Source: Incurvaria masculella (lineage: Eukaryota > Arthropoda > Insecta > Lepidoptera > Incurvariidae). From it: DNA of 64,000 nt. The stretch covers positions 10,359,001 to 10,423,000 of the forward strand of contig OX335660.1 in the NCBI GenBank assembly GCA_946894095.1, in the 5' to 3' direction. Under the pieces are notes generated by a model. That model ran no database searches. It was not told the DNA's origin and saw only the letters and a program-made list of their open reading frames with translations. Below are positions 23,301-31,900 of the stretch, piece after piece. A program made the translations under genes and the position numbers. Positions within the stretch are counted from its first letter, which is position 1; every line of letters starts with the position of its first letter.

Positions 23301-24237
23301 GGACGAAACAAGTGTCTTAGGGACCATAGCAGCTTCGGCTGACTTTGAAGAACTTTTTTATTTACGATTGCTGTTTTGTAGCATTTTCATTGTCGTGGTT
23401 TTGTTTTTCATGCATGTGTTTTTGTATGTGTTCTGTGTTTATGACAATAAAGTCCCACTTCTACATATATCTTGCAAAGACTAAAATTCAATAAGAAGTA
23501 CCTCTTTTATTGCCGGAGATATACCTAGCAGCATATCTTCAAGATCAAGAAATTCGCTTGGACGGACTGTTATACATAGTGGTTTTTTTCATGGCTGACG
23601 CTGTATTTTATATCCGTTTCATTTAATATTTCATTTGATCAGCATATAAATTGTGTGTTAGGCTAATATCATGACGGTCGGTTTGTTAGTTATCCAAGTC
23701 CAGTTACATTAAAAAAAATTAAGCATTAATTATTATTTTTTAAGTTTAAATAGTTTTTTTTACTATTTCTAGAAACACGAAATAAAATTACAATGAACTA
23801 AAGCTATCATAAATTAATATTCAACTGTCTAACATCTACAAATAAAATTTAAATTAAAACTAAAAGTAAAGAAAAATGTGGATTGGTGGCGATTCTACGG
23901 ATAAAAAGGGCTTTTGCACGACATTCGCCAGATTCTCCACTAGGAGTTTTCCGATGTATAATTAATTGTAATTAGACCAGGATTCTTATTATTGTCACAT
24001 CTTTTTGCAGAATCGTTTGAATTTTCGAGGACGAAGCCCAGAAGCAGAGTAGCTCGTGACGTCAGCGGGACACAGCCGTTGGTGTTAGAGAATAAGAATG
24101 GTGCATCCATTGCATATGTTGCCATAGGCTCAATATCATTAATGGTATTCGTGGTTGCAGCTTCCGTATATTTGTACAAGCGTAGTTGGCCTAGAAGTAG
24201 GACAGCTGCAACTAATTTACCCTTGCACCCTTGCTAA
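5308..24237 (+). CDS. ZP-domain transmembrane protein with giant CYPGS repeat region (whole gene, 8 coding exons)
   Basis: Joined exons: 5308-5343, 6537-6820, 7565-7724, 9607-9780, 10508-10686, 11573-11708, 13539-22962, 24011-24237. All introns are GT-AG with matching phases, and the coding sum is 10620 nt, giving 3539 residues plus stop. Order along the protein: signal peptide (1-18); Ser/Asp-rich linker; ZP domain (about 72-330) with the expected cysteines (VQC, SKC, CGS, CKACG, VSC, VEC, RDC, GGC, LTC, ICTGDC); about 147 CX8C/Pro-Thr repeats (about 345-3410); furin-like RSRVAR at 3475-3480; transmembrane helix about 3497-3519; short basic tail. ZP modules polymerise into apical extracellular matrix after furin-type cleavage. 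The repeat tract, rich in Thr/Pro and paired Cys, suggests a mucin-like, disulfide-looped cuticle or matrix component (inference). I recognise the family but not a specific named gene. Confidence 0.9.
5456..5810 (+). pseudogene. LINE reverse transcriptase C-terminal fragment
   Basis: Frame from 5456 has [20 protein letters not shown] and CLPVAW, resembling the C-terminal R-t-xx-xxx-F-xx-Tx-x-WN-x-LP block of jockey/CR1-type elements. A related piece in reverse at 44178-44372 has [16 protein letters not shown]. Both are short and decayed; in ZP intron 1. Confidence 0.5.
5870..5911. repeat. Interstitial telomere-like (CCTAA)n
   Basis: CCAACCTAACCTAACCTTAC, then CTAACCTAACCTAAC. This is the insect telomeric TTAGG unit in reverse complement with one variant. 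A TTAGG-type stretch also occurs at 36322-36358. Confidence 0.6.
6537..6820 (+). CDS. ZP gene exon 2: end of signal peptide, linker, start of ZP domain
   Basis: Acceptor TTCCGCTGTAG at 6536 is the only nearby one that keeps phase 0 with exon 1; three other AGs just downstream are out of phase. Encodes [10 protein letters not shown], then a Ser/Asp/Glu linker, then the ZP start with [18 protein letters not shown] and DSKCK. Ends AA|GTGAGT in phase 2. GC-rich coding sequence stands out from the AT-rich introns. Confidence 0.88.
6975..7121 (-). mobile_element. SINE family 1, 3' part
   Basis: Tail and body only (GCATGGATGGCTACC to ACACTAAACTTGATGG), in ZP intron 2. Confidence 0.6.
7565..7724 (+). 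CDS. ZP gene exon 3: ZP-N core
   Basis: Begins after CCTAG, supplying one base to finish Lys. Encodes [20 protein letters not shown], then [10 protein letters not shown] and an NTLVFQAD segment. The F-x-V-P-L-x-G-CG pattern is diagnostic of ZP-N. Ends CGC AAG|GTGGGT in phase 0. Confidence 0.9.
8355..8904. mobile_element. TTAA-target MITE family 1 (550 bp)
   Basis: TTAA at each end, with inverted ends GGTGGCCCAACCCGG and CGGGTTGGGCCACC. The TTAA target suggests a piggyBac-type origin. Interior near 8400-8510 keeps a coding-like tail ([20 protein letters not shown] then stop), shared with the 42.4-kb copy. Lies in ZP intron 3, opposite to the 51971 copy. Confidence 0.75.
9607..9780 (+). CDS. 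ZP gene exon 4: ZP linker and ZP-C start
   Basis: 58 codons, phase 0 at both ends, between TTTTCTAG and AAC|GTGAGT. Begins [12 protein letters not shown] and includes [13 protein letters not shown] and [11 protein letters not shown] decayed tandem copy lies just downstream at 9846. Confidence 0.9.
9846..10078 (+). pseudogene. Decayed tandem duplicate of ZP exon 4 plus intron flank
   Basis: About 90% like 9607-9845, offset 239 bp, including about 60 bp of intron after the exon (shared GGTCAGTACATTCAG). It lacks the acceptor (GGAAAT replaces TTCTAG), has a one-base deletion near 9910 that shifts the frame, an in-frame TAATGA, and a lost donor (ATAATGAG in place of AACGTGAG). It is therefore a non-functional pseudoexon. 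Confidence 0.85.
10508..10686 (+). CDS. ZP gene exon 5: ZP-C
   Basis: Begins after CTCCCAG with [20 protein letters not shown] and includes [12 protein letters not shown] and GGCP. The strand pattern and the DCW motif match ZP-C of insect ZP proteins. Ends CCC AG|GTGAGT in phase 2. Confidence 0.9.
10975..11090. repeat. Dispersed repeat shared with 57362-57470
   Basis: Both have CGCGTCG, GAAATATCGCCACC or GAAATTTCGCCACC, AAAAATGCGTTCGT, AGTCAGTTC and CCACACAAAC-type order. About 110 bp; ZP intron 5. Confidence 0.45.
11573..11708 (+). CDS. ZP gene exon 6: ZP-C end
   Basis: Begins after GATTTCAG, completing Arg. Encodes [17 protein letters not shown], then [18 protein letters not shown]. The [13 protein letters not shown] stretch is the conserved last part of insect ZP-C. 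Donor GAG|GTGAGA is phase 0; the following intron starts with a 40-bp repeat. Confidence 0.9.
11709..11868 (+). repeat. 40-bp tandem repeat, 4 copies, starting at the exon 6 splice donor
   Basis: Copies begin at 11709, 11749, 11789 and 11829. Each starts GTGAGACC (second copy GTGCGACC) followed by a CCAAAC-type segment and GGAATCGTTGCA. The first base of the repeat is the first base of the intron, so the donor itself has been copied; copies also contain TTGCAG acceptor-like strings. Confidence 0.85.
12980..13255 (+). mobile_element. Helitron-like 3' fragment
   Basis: TTGGAGGTACATTG, CCCTATGGGCTACTTTTTAT, GTCCAAACCAACATTGACCC and the end AGCCGGGTACCAAAGCTAGT parallel 50165-50467. A CTAGT end fits a Helitron CTRR terminus, but no hairpin was verified. 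Confidence 0.4.
13539..22962 (+). CDS. ZP gene exon 7: giant CYPGS repeat exon (3141 codons)
   Basis: Acceptor TTTTACAG at 13538, donor C|GTGAGT at 22963. The first residues ([10 protein letters not shown]) finish the ZP domain; the rest is about 147 tandem units of consensus [20 protein letters not shown], period 60 bp. Two Cys per unit are spaced CX8C then about X10. Twelve longer 32-residue units ([20 protein letters not shown] then [12 protein letters not shown]) break the array, with a degenerate one at the end (STYLPP). The frame is open over 9.4 kb, so the array is selected as protein. The exon ends with a non-repeat acidic/Tyr segment ([11 protein letters not shown]). Confidence 0.93.
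13605..22800 (+). repeat. 60-bp coding minisatellite with higher-order modules
   Basis: The 60-bp phase holds for long runs and shifts by 36 bp at each 96-bp spacer module. Spacer modules lie near 13946, 14407, 15343, 16517, 17215, 18268, 19027, 19489, 20301, 20938, 21688 and 22207. Distances fit 96 plus about 6, 14, 18, 10, 16, 11, 6, 12, 9, 11 and 7 units of 60. Blocks near 15949-16212 and 17761-18024 look identical, including the rare CYRGS and CYIGS variants, showing recent internal duplication. Confidence 0.9.
22963..24010. other. ZP intron 7
   Basis: AT-rich. If the donor at 22963 is not used, the frame reads REYPQA and stops at 22982, giving a protein without furin site or membrane anchor. 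No other exon seen. Confidence 0.5.
24011..24237 (+). CDS. ZP gene exon 8: furin site, transmembrane helix, stop
   Basis: Acceptor CTTTTTGCAG; C plus AA completes Gln. Encodes [17 protein letters not shown] with a furin-type RVAR, then a hydrophobic helix ([20 protein letters not shown]), then [11 protein letters not shown] and a short tail ending HPC and TAA at 24235-24237. This furin-then-TM order is standard for ZP proteins. Confidence 0.88.
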
Positions 24238-24834
24238 TCGAAAATAAATTTTGTACAGTTTGCTTATTGTTATGATTACCCCATATTTCTTTGGTGATGC
24301 CGTGCAAATGTTACTAGCTTTGAAATCTTAAAATCTGAGTGCCATATACAATAAACTGGAACATTCTTCGATTTCACGCTCAGTGTTAAAATACTCATTA
24401 CCAATTTTTTTTTCAACTTTTTGTTACTATACAAACAAATTATTATTTGATCATATGTATGTATTTTAAGCATTGCTAGTCAATATTTTATACTTTTTTA
24501 ATTGCATATTTCCTTTAGAACACAAATGTTCATTGTGATTACATACAACGATACAACCGATGTTTTGATAGTACATAAAACATGTATAAATAGCTTTTAT
24601 GAGGGTGTGATACATATATACTAGACGTTTCATTAACCTTTGTGATTATTGTGATATAAATATATTGTTTCCTTGAAAATATATACTTATTAGGATCTGA
24701 TAGTAATGTTGCCATTCTTTCCGGATATTATAATTAGATTATAAGCTAATTGCAATAGCTGTCTATCTTTATAATGAAATGTAGTATAGTTAGGCAGACG
24801 TAGTAAATGTTCTACTCTTTATGATGCTTCGTAA

Positions 24835-24840
24835 AATAAA
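24835..24840 (+). terminator. Candidate polyadenylation signal of the ZP gene
   Basis: AATAAA at 24835, about 600 bp after the stop. Another AATAAA at 24243 sits only 6 nt after the stop and is less likely to be used. No transcript data. Confidence 0.35.
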
Positions 24841-25559
24841 AATTCTATGAATGCCAGTATTGTTTTAATCAACAGAGTTTATCGTTTCAACCCAACAAAA
24901 TAAAAAAATATATACGAAGTTATAAGCTTCATTACAAATACATATTCGTCGTAAGTATAGACACACGATATACAAATATACATTATAATGTTTATTACTA
25001 AACCTAAATGAAAAATTTGTTCCAGTTAAACATTCTTCCGTAAACATAATTTTCTGGGAAATAACAGTCTAACAACAAAACTGAAATTTTCTTTTTCACA
25101 ATATGAATAAAACGACAAAAATAAAAAAGAAGATTTATTTTCTAAAGGCAAGTTAATCATATCCATTAGTAAAAATTTATTATAATTTATTTTTGACCAT
25201 GAATTGATATTTGGACTCAAAAATATTCGACCCATTTTTTATCATTCAAACATTTATAATTTTTAGGCTCTTAATAAACATCCGAAGACCTATTCCATTT
25301 TATGATATATTATATTCATCTAATACAGATATCATAAATCTAATCCAACCCCTGTTTTTATTTGGACAATGATAAGATATTAATATATAATTATCAACAT
25401 GACTTCGGTTAAGTATTACGTAAATAATTTAGCCGATACATACAAACGGCGTAAGAGATCAAAAGACGCAGTGATGGTTCATTAACGAAAGTCAAACATT
25501 AAACAACTTTACTAACTTTAAATAATAAAATAATTTAATTAAAACATCAAATTATACTA

Positions 25560-25800
25560 CGAATGTGAACATATATGCATGTACAATCGTCCATGAAGAA
25601 AGCAACTGCTTTATAAAATATTGCAATGAACCAGCAAAATACCTTTCGCAGGCATTGCATCTACCAATTCCTCTACCCGCTCGATCATAGATAGATTCGA
25701 CATATTACATTTGTTGAAAAAAGCGAAGTACTTGCTTAATACGAAAAAGTACATTTTACTTACGAACATTTTGTTTCTTGGAATAATTGAAAACAATTCC
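25560..25800 (-). mobile_element. SINE family 2 copy in the convergent 3' region
   Basis: Core GGAATTGGTAGATGCAATGC and TTTTGCTGGTTCATTG in reverse complement, with the shared ACGAAAAAGTA segment. Likely inside the P450 3'UTR or just beyond. Confidence 0.5.
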
Positions 25801-25876
25801 TAACAAATTATAAAATGTACGCAAAGTATGGGATGTATATTCACCACTTCCGCCGTGGAAGTTCAGTTTGCAAGTT

Positions 25877-25984
25877 CTATCGATCGATAAGTTTTAGCCT
25901 AAGGGGTCCATTCGGAGTGTACATGGGATGGATGTGGTACTCGAGAGGAGTATGGTGGTATTCCATCTTGAACGCTCGCACCAT
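25877..25984 (-). CDS. P450 exon 11: C-terminus and stop
   Basis: Acceptor GTAATTACAG; encodes MVRAFKMEYHHTPLEYHIHP and MYTPNGPLRLKLIDR, stop TAG at 25879-25877. Matches the P450 C-terminal beta-hairpin (YTPNGPLRLKL). Confidence 0.87.
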   Translation of the reverse strand: MVRAFKMEYHHTPLEYHIHPMYTPNGPLRLKLIDR

Positions 25985-28900
25985 CTGTAATTACAAAGTC
26001 AACCTTGTTGCAATACATGTGACATTAATACACGCAATCAGTGCATATAATCAAATAGTAATTAAAAATAAACAATATGATTTACTATCGATGTAGTGCA
26101 TAAGGTAACAAATACCCAGACGAAGAAAATACACTAATGCAACAAATAGAAACAAGAAAGTGTACACTTTATTTTGTATACCATGGAGTAAAAGGGACTT
26201 GGAAATTCTAAAATTCATTTCTTAAAAAAAATGCATACGTTCAAACATACAACCTCCTCCTTTTGTGAAGTCGGTTAAAAATGGCCCGTAACCTATGCTC
26301 CCCATACAATAGTATAGTTTTCAATCTTTTGAAAACCACTGTTCCAATTTAACTGTTATTAAATATCGAATATCTGGCAACACATACATCTGTGTCTGCA
26401 CGTTTTAGGTTTTTTGGAAAATCTAAAACGAATCGAATGAAAGAAAAAAGAAAATCTTCACACACATTGTGTTTCTGTTTTTTTTATGTTATTTTAATTT
26501 TTACACGGGATACATTCATCGAAAAATTTCGTGCAGACAGAATAGATATTTGTTGCCTGATAGCTGAATAGATATACCAAATATCAAGCAAATTGGAACA
26601 GTGGTTTAAATATTTTTAGTTGCTTAGAGGGCAACGAGCGGGCCGCTAAGTTTGAGAATTTTGACAGGAGATCGTTGCCTAAAAGTGCATATATGTTGCG
26701 AAAAGTGGATTCACCTAATTGTATTGTATTTAGTAAGACTGAAAACCAGTTTCACATTTTGATGAAGCACGTGCAAAACAAACCCCGGACAAATTGAAAT
26801 TAAATGGATTCAATTATTTTTTTCGGAATTCATTTTGCATTGGTCGCAACCACTTTCTCAAAATTGTTAATGATGAATACTATTTTAAGGCCTCTTTAGT
26901 TTTAAGACGTTAGACATAATTGACAGTAGTTACTATGAGACTGCCATAACCGCAATGCGGCTAAATTCCTAGTAAACATTTAAAAAAAAAAATATTAGCT
27001 AGTCAACTTGCCGTATGTTCCGAAATGCGTATATTGCAAAGATTGCAGAGAAAGCGAATACAGTGAATATGTGTTTCCGAATTGATATCACTGCTCACAA
27101 CCACAATTCTACGATATCAATTTGGAACGAATTTGAGCAGACATATGTGTCAGAGTACCTCGAAAATGCCTGTATGTCTCGAGAGTGGTTATTCTAGGCC
27201 TAGAATAGTCTAACTAGACTGTCAAACGCCGAAAGGTCTTCGTTATTTCAGAATACCAGTGCATACGATTAGAGAACTACATAGTTGCTAGACCCAGTTG
27301 TCACCTAAGCTGGCGTTTATGGAACTTAAAATTTCCGTAAAAACGTCAAACTCCATACAAGTTTTTACTAAATATTCTGCGGTTTTACTTCTTCAAGATG
27401 TCAAAGTCAAACTCGTACTTCCGATTTGTATGAAAACGCGGAGTAGGCATTAGGCGTCAACGGCAACGTTGACGTATTTACGGCAAAGTTGAGTATGCTG
27501 TCCGTTGACAGTTGGGACTACGGGCTCTGATCAACACGCTTAATGACAGCTCGATGAGAGCCATTTGACAGCGTAAACGGTGCACATGCTCTCAACCGTG
27601 CGCGCTTTGTACGATCTGTGTCACGTCTCTTATGTCAACATGGTGTTCACGTTCCAACAATTCGGAACGGTCGCGTACACGTATATTGCTGCAATCTCTG
27701 CAATATACGCATTTCGGAGCTTACGGATATTTGTATGGGGACCCTAAACGTCTTGCGAGCATTGTGTTCCCACCTTGCATACGACGGTCTGCATCTCCAA
27801 GTCGGCGAACCGGCGCCCGAGACACATCCGCCTGCCGTAGCCGAAGGGCAGCGAGGCGAAGCGGTGGTGCGGGCACGGCGCGGCGTGCGCGGCGTGCGCG
27901 GCGTGCGCGGCGTGCGCGGCGTGCGCGGCGTGCGCGGCGCCCGCGCGCAGCCAGCGCTCCGGCCGGAAGCTCGCGGCGTCCGCGAAGTACTCCTCGCTGT
28001 TGCTCATCACGTAGTGTTGGAATATCACCTGCGTCTGGCGACGGGACTCGGATTTACTGACGCGAAAATGGTTTACGAGCCCGTATACTAACCGTTCTTG
28101 GACAGCACCTTGAACCACTTGCAGGCAGATAGCGAGAATATGTCGTAAATTTTGGTCAGGCCTCTTCGCAGACAAAACTTATTGCTCACATCAATTGAGA
28201 GTCAAATTAATTGAAAAGAAAGCACTTAACAAATCTATAAAAAAAAATTGTCAAGTCATCTGTTGATTTGGACACCTAAGGGTACTGAATTAACCGCATC
28301 TTACTATTATTCATAGAAACCAGTATAAGGGCTCTTAATGAGTGATTGAAATATCTCACGTAAAGACCAGGGGGTTTACCCTTGGATGAAACAGGAATTA
28401 CCATGCAAAATTAAGTCGCACAGGAAACAGGAAAGTGAGTGATTAAATCTGACATTTTGTATTTTTTTTATGCAACCTGACTTGGATGGCGAATACCACA
28501 CAACTACCGCTATGATATTAGCCCAATACACCACATTCCCGTAGGAATTAGGTGCCATGTCAGGACTTTCCCTGGCAAGGCTACATTGAACTGGATGGAA
28601 AACCCGGCAAATTTTTCATTGCCGCTTCGACCAGCTTTTCATCTAATGCGATGGTAGCAAGCCTGGCGAGCTTAAACCCTACCACTTAGTAAGGGGACTA
28701 CAGTTCCACATGGATTCTGAACCATGGAGCAACTCGCATTCCATAGGAACATACATAGAAATTTTACAGAAAATCACTCATTCCTGTTCGGAAGGAAGTC
28801 GATCCGCGCTTCAAGTCCGCGAATTAGTTTAAAATACTCACTCCTTTTGGAATGTTGTAGCCACATATTATCGTATCTTTGGTAAGCTGACGTCCATTCC

Positions 28901-31900
28901 CAATCACTACTGGGTACATTCTGAAACATTAAATACAACTTACAAATTGTGGAGTTTAATTTCATCATTCATGATCAATCAGTCAGTAATTTTGAGAAAA
29001 TTCCATTTAAAACCTTAAAAACTTATTACCTTAGACGCTCAAAAACGATTAACGTTAAAAATAAATTTTAATCATAAAATTCCCATCTATATATAAGACA
29101 ATATATCTTTTTTATATGGAACTGAACATGAATGGCTAATACCATACTTATTGTCATTATATGATCCCCACACACAGCATTGTCCTACATAAGTGCCATG
29201 CCAGGAACTTCCTTATTACAGAATCCTTCTATATCATTGAATGAAATATGCTCGAAGCGACAGTAAAAGAAGTCTGTATTTTTCATCCAGTTTAACGTAG
29301 CCCTGTCATGGTACCAAGTGCCCATCCAGTGTGTAAGGTTAATATTATCCAATTGGCAATTTCAACACTGCGGTACTAAGGGCCGAGTGCACGAAAGGAC
29401 AAAAAAGTCAAAATCAACATCAACGTACGATTAAACAGGTCACTTTTTATGAACAGTACGGAAGGAACTCTATTCGGTTCACTAAAAGTGACGTGTTTGA
29501 ACACTGATTAACTCAGCTGTCTCTTCGTGCAATCGGGGCTAAGAAGTGCTAATCTAGTAGTTGCGCCCGTCTATCCGATGAAGCGATGCATTAAATGGTA
29601 TGGAAATGCCGGGAAATGCGCGACGGTGGGTGTGGTATTGCCATCCATGTCCAGTAACATTAAAAACATTACGGATCCAAAATTGTGTGCACAAGTAATG
29701 GATGAACATAAACGAAACGGATCCAAGATTTTGTATGCACCTAATGGATGAAAATCTCCACTAATTATAAAACGCTAAGGTTACAAAAAAAATATTTCGA
29801 TGGGCTTACACTAAAAAATATTTTTTCGGAAGTGTTTGTCCGTCTGTCTGTCTTCAACAATGTTTCGCCGCTTTTCATGATGAAACGGCTAATTCTATTT
29901 AGATGCGATTTTTAACCGACTTAAAAAAAAATTAACAAAAAAATAACCGACTTTGAAGAAAAAGCACTAAAAAGTAAAAAATAATTGCCATTTTTGTAGT
30001 TACGATTTTTGTTATTTTTTGAGTAGGCGTCAGCCGGGCACGCGCTGCGCCAATCAAGAGAACCTTGGCTACCTTGGCTGACACCGACTCAAAAAATAAC
30101 AAAAATCGTAATTTTTGCAATTATTTTTTACTTTTTAGTGCTTTTTCTTTGAAGTCGGTTATTTTTTTTGTTAATTTTCTTTTTTTATTTATTTATTTTT
30201 AGTGAATCTGAAGTACACTTACTAATTTGTACACGTCCTTTCCAATAAAAAAAGAATCACCGAAATCGGTTGGCGTTATATTGAGTTATTCGTCCATTTG
30301 TCGCGCACATCTTAATACAAATTTAAGACTTATATGATTTTCTCATGGATATCATTGTCAGAACTTAACCAAATTAAAATGGGACAGGCACACGCAGCGC
30401 CAGTCAAGAGAACCTTGGCTACCTTGGCTGACACCGACTCAAAAAATTACAATAATCGTAACTACAAAAATGGCAATATTTTTTTTACTTATTAGTGCTT
30501 TTTCTTTGAAGTCGGTAATTTTTCACTAATAGAATCAAGCACATCTCGAAGAAGTTTTTGCCAAATATCATCACGATATGTTGAAAAATGGGGGAGTAGT
30601 AAGCGAAAACGTAAATGACCTTTTTTACCACCGATGACGCGATGCGGGGAGGCGTCGCAGCGTCCGACCCTATTTCTCAAAATATTCACCCAATCGTGAG
30701 TGGCGAGCAGACTCTATAATATCGGATTTAAAGAGCATCCTCATACCTAAACATTTTGGACCAATTTTTGCGATTAAAACGATATATCCAGAGCCCGACG
30801 TCGCTTAGTTAGAGCAGCTCGAAATCATTATTTCTAAATGTGACCAACCCGTATCCGCTTTTTTTATTGTTTCGTTAAAGAAATTGGGAAAAGTTAAGCA
30901 TGTTCTTCGCTGAATGGGTAGATAATGCTAAGATCTTTTAAATGGTATTAAAATAAATATTAGTTAATATCAATATAAGCCGCAAAATTGAAAAAGAAGA
31001 AAGAGCGGAGCCGCGGACACAGGTAATAAACGAATAAAGATAGAAATAATGACCTGAGGACTTCCTTGATGCAAGCCTTGAGGTAGACCATGCTGCTGAG
31101 GCGCTCCGGGGTGAGGTCCCCGCTCGGCGCCACTCGGCTCACCTCTTCGTGCAGCCGCTCCTGCACGTCCGGGCGGAGGGCCAGCTGGTACAGGATCGAC
31201 GCCACTGCGTTGGAGGTCTGCGGGTAGAGTATGGGGCTCTGATACAACGTCTGTTGGTTGGATACGAGATCATGCACACGTTGAGATGATTTTACCTCGT
31301 TGCCACAGGATCAGGAACTATGCCTTGTTTCTGAATGGTGTTCCCAAACAATTAGAGCACCAGTTTGCCGTATTGTACATGGGCATTGTTTTTAGATAAA
31401 AAAAAAATCCAAAGTAAAGTTTGGCCGGCCTATTTCGTTACACCTGTATTATGTATTCCTGATAAGGAGTAAATATTTTTTTCTATTCCCTCTTATTTCT
31501 GAGCTATGAATTTTCAAATACTATTAGAGGCAGCGACGACCTTGCGACGCGATGTTTCCACTGTTGTCGAGCCTAACTAACTACCCTATTCCGCCATTCT
31601 GGATGCTCCCCTTGGCACGCCTGCCAGCACCAGCGACGCCCGATTGCTCACCGCCAATCGAACTCCGTTAATGTTCTAACAGACTATAAGGCGCTCGCCA
31701 ACAGCCTTTGCCACAGCGAACAGCTGCCGTCGGCGTCACGCTGTAGGCGGGTAAATAAATTCACTGAACACTGACGGTGTCGATGCCGACTAGGAAGAGG
31801 TCGAGTGCGGCGACGCTGGCGACGCGCGGCCCGGCGGTCGCCACCAGCTGTTGCAGCAGTGAGCGGCTGCCGTCGGCGCCGCCGTCGCTGTCACTCTCCA

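Larger units (their letters stand above)
24238..25876. other. Convergent intergenic region between the ZP and P450 genes
   Basis: AT-rich, no coding signal. It should hold both 3'UTRs. A SINE with tRNA-like core lies at about 25560-25800 (minus). TTTATT at about 25134 and 25176-25195 could serve as minus-strand poly(A) signals. Confidence 0.5.

Noticed and set aside
23248..23484. Separate small gene in ZP intron 7
   Set aside because: The 78-codon frame has a low-complexity hydrophobic end, no domain and no supporting signals.
27618..28091. Plus-strand frames across the P450 heme exon, with VRG repeats
   Set aside because: Shadow of the minus-strand exon 10. The minus frame has the P450 heme motif and exact splice sites.
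30492..30689. Extra P450 exon between exons 8 and 9 in the minus frame
   Set aside because: No P450 similarity; exon 8 (AG|) joins exon 9 (A ATG) in exact phase giving EVLRMYPVVIGNGR.
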